64,000 nucleotides of DNA from Crossiella sp. SN42 (GCF_023897065.1 NZ_JAMHIV010000014.1:62001-126000); one strand, 5' to 3'. Shown: positions 17,275 to 25,544, numbered from the stretch's first letter. Translations and numbers: made by a program. Notes: a model not told the origin generated them from the sequence alone.

Positions 17275-17404
17275 CCGTCACAACCCGCCCTGTGCGCCCG
17301 TCACGCCGTCACAACCGGTGTGACGGGCGCACAGGGGTATCGACGTGGGGAAACGCCCGTTGTGACAGCCGTGACGGCTGCTCACTGACCCGTCACCCCG
17401 TCAC
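17275..17404. repeat. Array of seven CCGTCAC heptamers downstream of tra
   Basis: Exact CCGTCAC copies occur at 17275, 17298, 17306, 17390 and 17398, and reverse copies (GTGACGG) at 17320 and 17371, all within 130 bp. The stretch begins two bases after the translocase stop and carries no gene. By analogy with TraB recognition repeats in the clt locus of Streptomyces plasmids, this may be the transfer site. Iterons of a replication origin are the alternative. Confidence 0.65.
17288..17336. other. 17-bp perfect inverted repeat
   Basis: Bases 17288-17304 are perfectly complementary to 17320-17336, leaving a 15-base loop. Two of the CCGTCAC heptamers form the inner ends of the arms. No T-run follows on either strand, so it is not a clear intrinsic terminator. 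A protein site or extruded cruciform in the transfer locus is more likely. Confidence 0.6.
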
Positions 17405-17469
17405 AGACGCCCTCTGACACGGCAACGAGGAAGACATGGGGCGAGCCGTCTCGCGCGGCTACTGGGCGC

Positions 17470-17688
17470 TCAGCCTGGCGAGCGCGCCACGCACAACTCA
17501 CAGGGCATGCCTGCCATGCGGGTCAGTAGTTCGGTTTGGTGGCGCGTGATCCGGGTGCCGCAGCAGGCGGTCAGCACGTCGGGCAGGTCACCGTTGGTCG
17601 GCAACGGGACGATGTGGCAGGACCGCTGGGACTCGCCGACCACACCGCGCAGGTAGCGCACGATCAGCAGAACCGGGCTCTCACCCAC
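17470..17688 (-). CDS. Small Cys-rich hypothetical protein
   Basis: The 72-residue frame overlaps the end of the neighbouring small gene by eight bases, in the same direction. It contains TACCGTRI and a late PCELC, so four cysteines could bind a metal. No named family is recognised. Its coupling to the upstream Cys-rich gene and the reverse orientation against the divergent regulator suggest a small two-gene unit. Confidence 0.45.
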   Translation of the reverse strand: MGESPVLLIVRYLRGVVGESQRSCHIVPLPTNGDLPDVLTACCGTRITRHQTELLTRMAGMPCELCVARSPG

Positions 17689-17995
17689 GGAGCCACCCCA
17701 GCAAGGCCAGCAAGCCCGGACGGGAGCGGCGAGGGCCGGGGTTGTCCAGATCCATGTCCCGCAGGGTGGCGCGCGCCCACACGTAGGTCTGGCACCGCAA
17801 GCAGCGCGTGTGCGGGGGTTCCTCCAACAGCGCGGCCACTACTCGCGCTCCGCACACGGCACGGTAGATCCCTTTCCCGTCCGCGATTCCGGCGGCCATG
17901 TCCTCATCGGTCACCGCATGGTCGACGGCTTCGACGCGGCTGGTCACCCAGGTCGTGTACAGCCGATTCTCGGCCGGGTGCGGCTCCACAGTCAC
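17681..17995 (-). CDS. Small zinc-ribbon-like hypothetical protein
   Basis: The start is the GTG at 17995, preceded by GGAGG at a good distance, giving 104 residues. A longer upstream frame reads through Pro/Arg-rich shadow sequence. CGARVVAALLEEPPHTRCLRC places one Cys and then CxxC about 20 residues apart, which could form a zinc ribbon. It is divergent from the TPR regulator at 18227 and overlaps the next small gene, so the three may form one regulatory module. Function is unknown. Confidence 0.58.
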   Translation of the reverse strand: MTVEPHPAENRLYTTWVTSRVEAVDHAVTDEDMAAGIADGKGIYRAVCGARVVAALLEEPPHTRCLRCQTYVWARATLRDMDLDNPGPRRSRPGLLALLGWLRG

Positions 17996-18226
17996 GGTCC
18001 ACCTCCGCTCGTGGGGCCACGGCCGGAGTCTCAGCGGCAACTGTGGGTGGGATGACTCCGGCCGTGGCAGCGCCCGGCGGCGGAAGAGTGATGAACCGCC
18101 GGGAGTCTCTGACCAGGGGCGATCGGTCATGAGAGACTGAGATCAGCTTTACGTCAGCTCTCGTCGAAGTACACGACCTGCGCACGACGCGAGCACGACA
18201 TGTCAGGTCCGGGAGGGACAGACGAG

Positions 18227-19390
18227 ATGACTCAGTGGCGCGGACCGGGGCAGCCGCGAACGGTTCTGGAGCAGCGGATCAGGGAGCGTCGGCAGACGTT
18301 CGAGGAGTTCGTTGAGTTCGCCGACGAGTTTGCCCGGGATCAGAAGGAACAAGGCACGCTGAGTGTTCGACACCTGCAACGGCTTGTTGCTGGGCGTCGG
18401 CCGGATGGCGGACCTCTTGGGCCGGTCCGTCCGGCGACTGCTCGTCTGCTGGAACGCATCTTCGGAGTCTCGATTGACGAGCTTCTATCGGAACCAACTG
18501 ACGTTCCCTGCAATGAGGACTCGGCCAGCGAGCTTCGCCAGATGCTTAACGCTGCGCGCCGAGTAGACCCGGTTGCGATTGAGCTTTTCGAGGAACAGCT
18601 CAATGCGGTTCGTCGACTTGACCGGCAGTTGGGCGCGATCGTTGCCTATGACGAGGTGAGAGTGAAAGCGCGGCAGGTCGATCGGCTCCGCACGTACAGC
18701 ACGCTGCCGGGTGTGCGAGCCAAACTGGCCGCCCTGCTCTCCGAACTGCACACTCTGGCAGGCTGGCAAGCGCTGGACACAGGCAGTATCTCGGATTCGT
18801 GGCAGCACTACGACAATGCCAAGGCGGCAGCCGCAGAGTCCGACGATGCTTCATTCGTCGTGCACGCAATGGCCGAACAGTCGTTCGTATTGCTGGATAT
18901 CAACAAGTCAGGGGAAGCTGTCGACCTGATCACGGATGCGCGTGCCCAAGCAAAGCGATCTTCCCCGTCGCTACTTCGCGCCTGGCTCGCGGCTGCGCAC
19001 GGAGAAGCGTTGGCGGCAAACGGACGGCGGAATGGAAGCCTCCGTGCGTTTGATGAATCAGCGGAACTTCTGGGGGCAGGCTCGGAAGATTCCGGTGGTC
19101 CGTACGTCGTGCTGGACGCGGTTCATCTCGCTCGCTGGCGTGGGCACGCACTTGCCCGGTTCGGCGACATGGAGGCAGTGAACGTGCTGTCGAATGCGCT
19201 CGACCGACTCGACCCCTCATTCACGCGTGCCGAGACGGCGCTGCGCGTCGACCTGGCAACCGCGTTCGTGAGCCAGGGCGAACCGGAAGCCGCGCGGGCG
19301 CACGCGTCTGTGGCGCGGCGGCTCGCTGCCGAGATCGGCTCCGCTCGGCAGGACCGTCGGTTGCGCATGCTCGCCGGGCAGCTTCGGTAG
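18227..19390 (+). CDS. HTH regulator with TPR-like sensory domain (B)
   Basis: The ATG at 18227 follows GGAGGG at about ten bases and gives 387 residues. An in-frame ATG at 18200 lacks a ribosome site but could be leaderless. The N-terminal XRE-like part includes LSVRHLQRLVAGRRP. The C-terminal helical part matches the regulator at 11389-12525 at several places: LHTLAGWQALD, LLRAWLAAAHGEALAANGRR and VHLARWRGHALARFGD. It is the last gene before attR. The two paralogues may respond to different signals or act on each other's targets. Confidence 0.78.
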   Translation: MTQWRGPGQPRTVLEQRIRERRQTFEEFVEFADEFARDQKEQGTLSVRHLQRLVAGRRPDGGPLGPVRPATARLLERIFGVSIDELLSEPTDVPCNEDSASELRQMLNAARRVDPVAIELFEEQLNAVRRLDRQLGAIVAYDEVRVKARQVDRLRTYSTLPGVRAKLAALLSELHTLAGWQALDTGSISDSWQHYDNAKAAAAESDDASFVVHAMAEQSFVLLDINKSGEAVDLITDARAQAKRSSPSLLRAWLAAAHGEALAANGRRNGSLRAFDESAELLGAGSEDSGGPYVVLDAVHLARWRGHALARFGDMEAVNVLSNALDRLDPSFTRAETALRVDLATAFVSQGEPEAARAHASVARRLAAEIGSARQDRRLRMLAGQLR

Positions 19391-19534
19391 GCTGGTCAAT
19401 GCGTGTCCACAGTGGACGAACCTGTCCATGAGTCTGTCCATGAACTTCGGCCGGGAGTGCCTCTGACGCCTCGAATCGGCCCTGTCCGGCAGGCAGAATG
19501 CCTGGATGCCTGCTCCGTATGAGTGAATTCGGAC

Positions 19535-19591
19535 ACTCATAATCTGTCAGGTCGTGGGTTCGAGCCCCACCTGCCCCACAGGTTTGAGCAG
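19535..19591 (+). repeat. attR, 57-bp direct repeat (right copy)
   Basis: This is identical to 9391-9447. It is the displaced 3' half of the original tRNA-Met gene; the acceptor 5' strand and D arm are absent, so it is not a working tRNA. It marks the right end of the integrative element. Confidence 0.92.
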
Positions 19592-19648
19592 GCCAAACTC
19601 CGTAACCGTTCGTGAGCGGAAGCGCGTGCTGGGGCAGGATGGCTCACC

Positions 19649-19945
19649 GTGGACTACGTGCTGATACTGCTCCCTTTCCTGCTGGTGATCGCCGTCCTCG
19701 GCCTGAGCGGTTCGTCCAGTGAGGCGCGGGCGCGGAGACTGGAGCGTCGGCTGGTCGATGTCGAGGCGAAGCTGGACGCGCTGCTCGCTCATCACGGGGT
19801 GAGCCTGCCGGAGCCGGAGTTCCCGGCGGTGCGGGCGCTGGCGCTCGGCGGGCGGAAGATCGAGGCGATCAAGCGGTACCGGGAGCAGACCGGGGCTGGG
19901 TTGAAGGAGGCCAAGGACGCGGTGGAGAGGATGACTGACGTCTGA
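19649..19945 (+). CDS. Membrane-anchored L7/L12 C-terminal-like small protein
   Basis: This 98-residue protein starts at a GTG. An N-terminal transmembrane helix (YVLILLPFLLVIAVLGL) is followed by a short coiled-coil-like segment (ARRLERRLVDVEAKLDALL). The C-terminus, KIEAIKRYREQTGAGLKEAK, is the signature of the ribosomal protein L7/L12 C-terminal domain that touches translation factors. Such small L7/L12-like proteins occur in actinobacteria but have no proved role. It lies just outside attR. Confidence 0.78.
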   Translation: MDYVLILLPFLLVIAVLGLSGSSSEARARRLERRLVDVEAKLDALLAHHGVSLPEPEFPAVRALALGGRKIEAIKRYREQTGAGLKEAKDAVERMTDV

Positions 19946-20093
19946 CCGCGAGGTTGACGGTGCCGTCGGGTCAGTGGCGTTGTTCTCAAGCTCGCTGGTC
20001 TGTCGCAGCGATTCGTGAGTGCGATTCTCCTGGCCGAGAGGTTGCCGTTTGCTCATCTGGCGTGCCACGCGTGGGAGCGCTTCTGACTGTTCT

Positions 20094-21125
20094 CTAGAGG
20101 AGGTGCGGTCTAGGGAGGCCGAACTTGATCCGACATTTCTCGCAAAGATCATTGCGAACCCGGACTAATTGTGCGAGTTGGTAGATCTCCTGGCCGCACG
20201 CGCATCGGGTTGGAGCAGACCGGCCGTGCTGGGCGTTGAAGCAGTCTGTGGTCTGAGGTGGCCTTGCGGTGCGCGGACCAGTTTTCCCAGGTGTGTAGTC
20301 GCCGCTGCGGCCGGTGAGGCTGCGATACAGCTCCAGGTTTTCGGGTGAGACGAGGTAGACGTAACCCCGAGTGTCCCGCATCGGCAATATTTGTTCCGCA
20401 GGCACCTTCGCGGCCACGTCATCAACGGTCAGGCCAGGTAGCGGGGTCCTCTTTGGATGCCAATTCCCGCAGGGCCGCTTACGGGTGACTGGGCAGTTGC
20501 CAAATTCTTGTACGGTGCACTTGACTGCTACGAAGTTTGCCAGGCCTGTGGCTGCTGTCGCGCTCCGACGGGGTGGCAGGCTGGTCCATGGCATTGGGTT
20601 GCAGCCAATGGCGGGAACATGGTGAAACCAGGCGGGTGTCGTGTCCGAGTTGAGGAACCAGACAGGCAGCCAGCCGGCTCGATAGGACTTGGTTGTCCGG
20701 GACTTCACGAGCTTGACTGAGGCGTAAGAGTGCTGCACCTCGATGCCGGTTCGACGTGGTCCTTCGATGGCTACGTCGAGGATCGTTCCGTTGGTGGTTC
20801 TCATCTCTTTGAATGCGCGGTATCCGGCGTCTTCCGCGGCGCGGTGCCAGTAGTCTTTCTGGCGTCGATGCTCATCCGTCTCTAGGGAGATCTCATGTGG
20901 CTTGTGTCCACATCCTGAGAAATGTACTGCCCAATACTTGTTGTTCCTGAGTCGGATGTACATCTCTGCGGTCTCGCTAGTGTCTGATGATTGTTGGCAG
21001 ACAAGTGTCCGCTGGCCTCGGGCTATGCTTCCGTGTAGCGATCTGATGAGGTCGTAATCGCTGCGGCTGAGCTTGGCGAGGTCAAGCATTCGATCTTCCG
21101 GGGTGTACCGAACCAAGGTCGACAT
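20094..21125 (-). CDS. CoiA-like PD-(D/E)XK nuclease family protein
   Basis: The 343-residue protein starts at an ATG with GGAGGTGA just upstream. The middle part reads TILDVAIEGPRRTGIEVQHS, with Asp, then Glu-x-Gln, then a Lys/Arg-rich helix and WLPVWFLNS. This is the order seen in competence protein CoiA-type nucleases. The C-terminus has two Cys pairs (CACGQEIY and CEKC), probably a zinc ribbon. The gene is clearly poorer in GC than its neighbours and lies 0.5 kb outside attR, so it was probably acquired. Nuclease activity in recombination or defence is inferred from the motif only. Confidence 0.62.
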   Translation of the reverse strand: MSTLVRYTPEDRMLDLAKLSRSDYDLIRSLHGSIARGQRTLVCQQSSDTSETAEMYIRLRNNKYWAVHFSGCGHKPHEISLETDEHRRQKDYWHRAAEDAGYRAFKEMRTTNGTILDVAIEGPRRTGIEVQHSYASVKLVKSRTTKSYRAGWLPVWFLNSDTTPAWFHHVPAIGCNPMPWTSLPPRRSATAATGLANFVAVKCTVQEFGNCPVTRKRPCGNWHPKRTPLPGLTVDDVAAKVPAEQILPMRDTRGYVYLVSPENLELYRSLTGRSGDYTPGKTGPRTARPPQTTDCFNAQHGRSAPTRCACGQEIYQLAQLVRVRNDLCEKCRIKFGLPRPHLL

Positions 21126-21232
21126 CTGTCACCTCCCGAAGGTGGCTTCCAGCATACGAGCGGCCACCGACAAGACGCGGTTTCGAGATGCCCAATTGAC
21201 TGGTCTGCCTGGGGCGGGCGGTCCCGCGATGA

Positions 21233-22243
21233 CTAGGCCAGGTCAGCGACCTGTAGCCGCGGTGCGATGGTGGCGAGGAGTTCGTAGGAGCGGCGGCGGT
21301 CTGCGTGGTGGTAGACCGGCGTCGTCACCATGAGTTCCGTGGTGCCGGTGGCGTCGAGGATCTGTTGCAAGCCCTCCGCCACCGTTTCCGGCCCGCCGAC
21401 CAGGACGCTGCCTGAGTGGGTCGCGATGACGGCTCGGTCTGCCTCTGTGTACGGGTATTCGGCCGCGGTCTCGGGACTCGGTAGCTGGATTCGGGTGCTG
21501 TGGTGGCGGCTGAGGACTTTGAGGCGGGTGGGGCCTGCCAGCCATTCGGCGTGGGTGTCGGTTTCTGCGGTGATGACCGAGACGCTGATCAGGGTGGTGG
21601 GGGACGGGGTTTGGGGGGTGGGGCGGAAGGTGGTGCGGTAGTGGTGGAGGGCTGCCGTGGCGGTGGTGGGGTTGAGGTGGTGGGCGTAGGCGTAGGGGAG
21701 GCCGAGGGTGGCGGCCAGGGCGGCGCTGGTGGTTGAGGAGCCCAGGAGCCAGATGGGTGGGGGGTTGCCGTTTCGGGCGGGGATTGCCTTGGTTTCTGGG
21801 TGGTGCAGGTGGTGGTGGAGTTCTTTCAGTTGGGTGTGGAAGGGGGTGGCGGTTCGGGATTCTTCGGGGCGGACGGCTGCTACCGCGGATTTGGGGCCGC
21901 CGGGGGCTCGGCCGATGCCCAGGTCGATGCGGTTGGGGTGTAGGGCGGTGAGGGTGGCGAACTGTTCGGCGATCACTGCCGGGGGGTGGTTGGGGAGCAG
22001 GACCGCGCCGGAACCCAGGCGGAGGTTGGTGGTGGCGTTGGCCAGGTGGGCGATGAGGACGGCGGGGGCGGAGCTGGCTACGCCGCGCATGCCGTGGTGT
22101 TCGGGGACCCAGTAGCGGTGGTAGCCCAGGGTGTCGGTGAGGCGGGCCAAATCCACTGTGTTGAGCAGGGCCTGTCTGGGGGTGGCGCCTTGGACAATGG
22201 GGGAAGTGTCCAGAACGGACAGGCGGACTGGGTGCGCGGCCAC
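21233..22243 (-). CDS. LLM-class flavin-dependent oxidoreductase
   Basis: This is a 336-residue luciferase-like TIM-barrel protein. YHRYWVPEHHGMRGVASSAP, LRLGSGAVLLPNHPP and VIAEQFATLTALHPNRIDLG are the usual blocks of the MsnO8 subfamily, followed by the GRAPGG turn. These enzymes use reduced FMN from a partner reductase to oxygenate small molecules. The gene stands alone and is divergent from the glycosyltransferase at 22282. A flavin reductase-like gene lies far away at 53074, with no sign of linkage. Confidence 0.88.
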   Translation of the reverse strand: MAAHPVRLSVLDTSPIVQGATPRQALLNTVDLARLTDTLGYHRYWVPEHHGMRGVASSAPAVLIAHLANATTNLRLGSGAVLLPNHPPAVIAEQFATLTALHPNRIDLGIGRAPGGPKSAVAAVRPEESRTATPFHTQLKELHHHLHHPETKAIPARNGNPPPIWLLGSSTTSAALAATLGLPYAYAHHLNPTTATAALHHYRTTFRPTPQTPSPTTLISVSVITAETDTHAEWLAGPTRLKVLSRHHSTRIQLPSPETAAEYPYTEADRAVIATHSGSVLVGGPETVAEGLQQILDATGTTELMVTTPVYHHADRRRSYELLATIAPRLQVADLA

Positions 22244-22281
22244 GGGCGACAGGGTTTCATGGCCGGCCGCATTACGCTGGC

Positions 22282-23031
22282 GTGGTGCGCACGATTTGTG
22301 TGATTACCGCGGTGTACCGGCCTGAGCCCGCGCATCTGCTGGCGGCTTGGGAGTCATTGCGGGAGCAGGAGGTGCCCGCTGGATGGCGGTGGCGGTGGCT
22401 GGTTCAGGAGGATGGGCGGAGCGGGGTTGCCGCCGAGCTGTTGCCCGCGGATGAGCGCATTCTTCTTGGGGATGGGCGGCCCGGTGGGGTGGCGATCACG
22501 CGGAACCTGGCGTTGGCGCGGGCCGACGGCGAGCTGGTGAAGAACCTGGACCAGGACGATGTGCTGACGCCGGGGGTGCTGGCTCGGGACATCGCGGCGG
22601 TGACCGGGCAGGACGGGGTCTGGTGGACTACCTCGCGGGCGCTGGACCTGTTGCCGGACGGGGAGCTGGTGGGGTTTCCCGGGGATCCGGAGCGGGGGCG
22701 GCTGGCGCCCGGGGTGGTGCTGGATCACTGGCGGGACAACGGGTTTCGGTTGCCGGTGCATCCGACGACCTTGTGCATCCGGCGCGACCTGGCGGTGCTG
22801 CTGGGTGGGTGGATGGCGGTGCCGGGCAGTGACGACACCGGGTTGCTGCTCGCGGCGAGTGTGCTCAGCACCGGGTTCTTCGAGTCCGAGGTGGGGTTGC
22901 ACTACCGGAAGTGGCCGGGGCAGGGGTCGGCGGCGGGGAGTGCGCACTACGAGGCGGTGGAGTGGGCGGCGCGGATGAAGCTGATGGGGGAGCGGGCGGA
23001 TGCGTTGCGGGCGTTGGGGTTGCGGCTCTAG
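22282..23031 (+). CDS. Family 2 glycosyltransferase
   Basis: The 249-residue GT-A fold protein opens with ICVITAVYRPEPAHLLAAWE. The acidic metal/nucleotide motif is KNLDQDDVLTPG near residue 90. There is no membrane segment. It starts at GTG-GTG with no clear ribosome site, possibly leaderless. Its stop overlaps by four bases with the stop of the convergent family 4 glycosyltransferase. The two may act in the same surface-glycan pathway, but only proximity supports this. Confidence 0.82.
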   Translation: MVRTICVITAVYRPEPAHLLAAWESLREQEVPAGWRWRWLVQEDGRSGVAAELLPADERILLGDGRPGGVAITRNLALARADGELVKNLDQDDVLTPGVLARDIAAVTGQDGVWWTTSRALDLLPDGELVGFPGDPERGRLAPGVVLDHWRDNGFRLPVHPTTLCIRRDLAVLLGGWMAVPGSDDTGLLLAASVLSTGFFESEVGLHYRKWPGQGSAAGSAHYEAVEWAARMKLMGERADALRALGLRL

Positions 23032-24110
23032 CTGATCGCTTTCAGGGCGGTCAGGAGGGCGGCGGTGGACTGCTGCCAGTCCATGGTCGCGGTGGTGGCT
23101 AGGCCCGCGGTGGACAGGCGGGTGCGCAGGGGCTCGTCGTCCAGCAGTCGGCGGATGGCGTTGGCCATGGCGGTGGGGTTGCCGACCTCGACGAGCAGGG
23201 CGTTCTGGTTGTGGTGGCAGAAGTCCTCTACGCCGCCGTTGCGGGTGCTGACCACGGCCGTGCCGCAGGCCATCGCCTCGGCGGCGGGAAAGCCCCAGCC
23301 CTCGGTGGTGGAGCTGCACAGGAAGACCGCGCTGGGGCGGTAGACCTGGGCGGCCAGGTCCTCGCCGGTCAGGCCCTGGGCGTAGTGGATCCAGGGCGGC
23401 AGGTCGCGCGGTCGTGGGGCCACGCCGAAGGCTCTGGCGAGCAGGGCCGGGTGGTGGGCGCGGACCTGGTGCAGGGCGGCCAGGGCGGTGCGGGAGTCCT
23501 TGGCGGCGCTGTCGCTGAGCAGGAAGGCCACGCCCGCGCGGGGCGCGCCGGTCGGGGGCGGGCGGTAGGTGGTGCGGTCCAGGCCGTTGGGGACCGTGGT
23601 GATCTGTCCACTGTGGACGCCCAGGTCGGACAGGACGCGGGTGAGGTGGGTGGAGACGGTGATCTTGGGGAAGGGTAGGCGCAGGGCCTGGTGCACCGGG
23701 GCGGGGTCGGGCACGTTCCAGGTTTCGTAGCCCTGGACCAGGTGGACCGGCGAGCCGTGGGCCGGGGTGAGGTACGGGAGCAGGGTGGCGGTCTTCCAGT
23801 GGGTGGCCACGACCACGTCGCCGGAGGGCAGGTGTGCGGGGGTCAGGGCGGGCACGATCAGCAGGCGGACCCGGGGATCGACCGGCAGCCAGTCGATCGC
23901 GCGGTGCGGGGCGCGGCGGTGGCGGTGGTCGCGGGCGGCCTCGCGGAGGTGGCGGAGTGGGCGGGACCAGCCCTCGCGCCAGCGTTCGTGCACCACCGTG
24001 ACCTGGCAGCCGAGGGCGGTGAGGCGGTTGGCGTGCTCGTACACCACGCGGAAACCGCCGACCGGCGCCCTGGGGAACACGGGCAGCACGAAGGTGACTC
24101 GCAACGCCAT
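23028..24110 (-). CDS. Family 4 glycosyltransferase
   Basis: This is a 360-residue GT-B protein. The N-terminal domain has VLPVFPRAPVGGFRVVYEHA. The C-terminal donor-binding domain shows VFLCSSTTEGWGFPAAEAM followed by ACGTAVVSTRNGG, the E-x7-E type signature of GT4. It should add a sugar from a nucleotide donor to a glycan or lipid acceptor in the cytoplasm. It is convergent with the GT2 gene at 22282. Confidence 0.87.
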   Translation of the reverse strand: MALRVTFVLPVFPRAPVGGFRVVYEHANRLTALGCQVTVVHERWREGWSRPLRHLREAARDHRHRRAPHRAIDWLPVDPRVRLLIVPALTPAHLPSGDVVVATHWKTATLLPYLTPAHGSPVHLVQGYETWNVPDPAPVHQALRLPFPKITVSTHLTRVLSDLGVHSGQITTVPNGLDRTTYRPPPTGAPRAGVAFLLSDSAAKDSRTALAALHQVRAHHPALLARAFGVAPRPRDLPPWIHYAQGLTGEDLAAQVYRPSAVFLCSSTTEGWGFPAAEAMACGTAVVSTRNGGVEDFCHHNQNALLVEVGNPTAMANAIRRLLDDEPLRTRLSTAGLATTATMDWQQSTAALLTALKAIS

Positions 24111-24134
24111 GTTCCCCAGTGTGCGCCAGCTGCG

Positions 24135-24710
24135 TCAGGCCTTCTGCCTGCGGTTGCGCAGCACGATCACGCCCGCGGCCGCGACGGCCAGGCCACCTGC
24201 GGCGAGACCGGCCCCGGACAGCCAGTCCAGGCTCTCGCCGACGCCCTGCTGGGCCATCGCGCCGCCGCCGGTGTCCGCCGCGCCCTTGGGCTTGACCTTG
24301 ACCTGGTCGGCGGGCTTGGTCTCCACCGGCTTGCGCGGGGTGGTGCCGGGGCGGGGCTGGCCGGGCAGCACCTCGAAGGTGCCGGTGACCGTCTTGCCCC
24401 CGCAGACGAAGGACAGGGTGTGCTTGCCGGGCTTGGTTCCCGGCTTCACCCGGCCGTCGGAGGCGTGGGTCTTGCCGGGCTCGCCCTTCAGCGGCGGCAC
24501 GTTCAACACCGAGGAGGTCACCGCCGAACCGGTGTACTTGGGGTCCTGGCAGATGGCCCGCACCACGATGTCCTGGCCCGCGCGGATCGACTTGTCCTGC
24601 ACCTGGATGGTGTCGACCACCTCGTCCGCGGCGAACGCGGCGGGTGCGGTCAGGAATGCGGTGGCGATGGCGGCGGCGGTGATTCCGGAAAAAGACAGAC
24701 GAGTACTCAC
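24135..24710 (-). CDS. Secreted, C-terminally membrane-anchored surface protein
   Basis: The GTG at 24710, with GGGGGG seven bases upstream, gives 191 residues. A signal peptide (GITAAAIATAFLTAPAAFA, cleavage near residue 29) is followed by an immunoglobulin-like beta region with two Cys (VRAICQDPKY, LSFVCGG). A Pro/Lys-rich stalk leads to a C-terminal hydrophobic helix (GLAAGGLAVAAAGVIVL) and the basic tail RNRRQKA. No LPXTG is present, so sortase linkage is unlikely. It is divergent from clpP. The ligand is unknown. Confidence 0.75.
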   Translation of the reverse strand: MSTRLSFSGITAAAIATAFLTAPAAFAADEVVDTIQVQDKSIRAGQDIVVRAICQDPKYTGSAVTSSVLNVPPLKGEPGKTHASDGRVKPGTKPGKHTLSFVCGGKTVTGTFEVLPGQPRPGTTPRKPVETKPADQVKVKPKGAADTGGGAMAQQGVGESLDWLSGAGLAAGGLAVAAAGVIVLRNRRQKA

Positions 24711-24941
24711 AGCGGTTTCCCCCCTTGAATTACCGAATCCCAGAATTGGGACGGTTTTGGTGGCTCCGTGAAGAAGACGCTTCCTGGGGGAGGTCGGTTG
24801 CCAGCAGGTCGCCGAGGTATATCGAGTTGTTATATTCGCAGGTGGTGATGGTGGCTGGTGCGCTGTGAGCGAACCGGGGCGCGTGCGGTGTGTGCGAGGT
24901 CTACCGTCGGGGAACAAGTGAAGACGACCAGGGAGGTGGAC

Positions 24942-25538
24942 GTGGGACAGCACAGTGACTTGCGGATGCGCGCGACGGCCGGGCTCAATCTCAGCGATTC
25001 GGTGTTCGACCGGTTGCTGAGTGAGCGCATCGTGTTCCTCGGGTCCGAAGTGGACGATGAGAGCGCGAACCGGATCAGCGCGCAGATGCTGCTGCTGGCC
25101 GCGGAGGACCCCGAGCGCGACATCGTCTTCTACATCAACTCCCCCGGCGGCTCGGTCAACGCGGGGCTGGCCATCTACGACACCATGCAGCTGGTCGCGC
25201 CGGACGTTTCCACCTGGGCGATGGGCATGGCCGCCTCGATGGGCCAGTTCCTGCTGTCCTCCGGCACGCCGGGCAAGCGCTACGTGTTGCCGCACACCAG
25301 GGTGCTGATGCACCAGCCGCACGCCGGGCTCTCCGGCACCGCCTCCGACATCGCCATCCGCGCCGAGGAGTTCGGCAAGCTCAAGCAGCTGGTCGCGGAG
25401 ATCACCGCGGCGCAGACCGGCAAGACGGTGGAGCAGATCACCGAGGACGCCGACCGGGACCGCTGGTTCAACGCCCAGGAGGCGGTGGACTACGGGCTGG
25501 CCGACCAGGTGGTGCGCAGGCCGGGCGAGCTCGGCTGA
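24942..25538 (+). CDS. clpP: ClpP-family serine protease, orphan copy
   Basis: The 198-residue ClpP starts at the GTG at 24942 with GGAGG close upstream; a GTG at 24918 is an alternative. The catalytic triad is visible: Ser99 in MGMAASMG, His124 in [10 protein letters not shown] and Asp173 in [20 protein letters not shown] supplies the oxyanion turn. ClpP forms barrel proteases driven by ClpX or ClpC. No Clp ATPase or second clpP lies beside it, so this is not the usual clpP1P2-clpX operon and may be an accessory copy. Confidence 0.92.
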   Translation: MGQHSDLRMRATAGLNLSDSVFDRLLSERIVFLGSEVDDESANRISAQMLLLAAEDPERDIVFYINSPGGSVNAGLAIYDTMQLVAPDVSTWAMGMAASMGQFLLSSGTPGKRYVLPHTRVLMHQPHAGLSGTASDIAIRAEEFGKLKQLVAEITAAQTGKTVEQITEDADRDRWFNAQEAVDYGLADQVVRRPGELG

Positions 25539-25544
25539 GCCGGG

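Larger units (their letters stand above)
9391..19591 (+). mobile_element. AICE-like integrative element in tRNA-Met
   Basis: A segment of about 10.1 kb lies between two perfect copies of a 57-bp sequence that starts in the tRNA anticodon loop and runs 13 bases past the gene. Inside are a tyrosine integrase next to the left end, a Nudix hydrolase, HTH regulators, an excisionase-like protein, a WhiB-like protein, SpdB-like membrane proteins and an FtsK/SpoIIIE translocase. This matches the actinomycete integrative and conjugative element plan, which moves double-stranded DNA with one FtsK-like protein. Base composition is lower in GC than the flanks. A RepSA, RepAM or prim-pol initiator was not seen, so independent replication is doubtful. 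Confidence 0.88.

Noticed and set aside
17288-17336. Intrinsic terminator after the translocase gene
   Set aside because: The hairpin is strong but no T-run follows on either strand, and it is built from the CCGTCAC repeats.
24135-24710. Sortase-anchored LPXTG protein
   Set aside because: A C-terminal helix and basic tail are present, but no LPXTG-like motif is seen.
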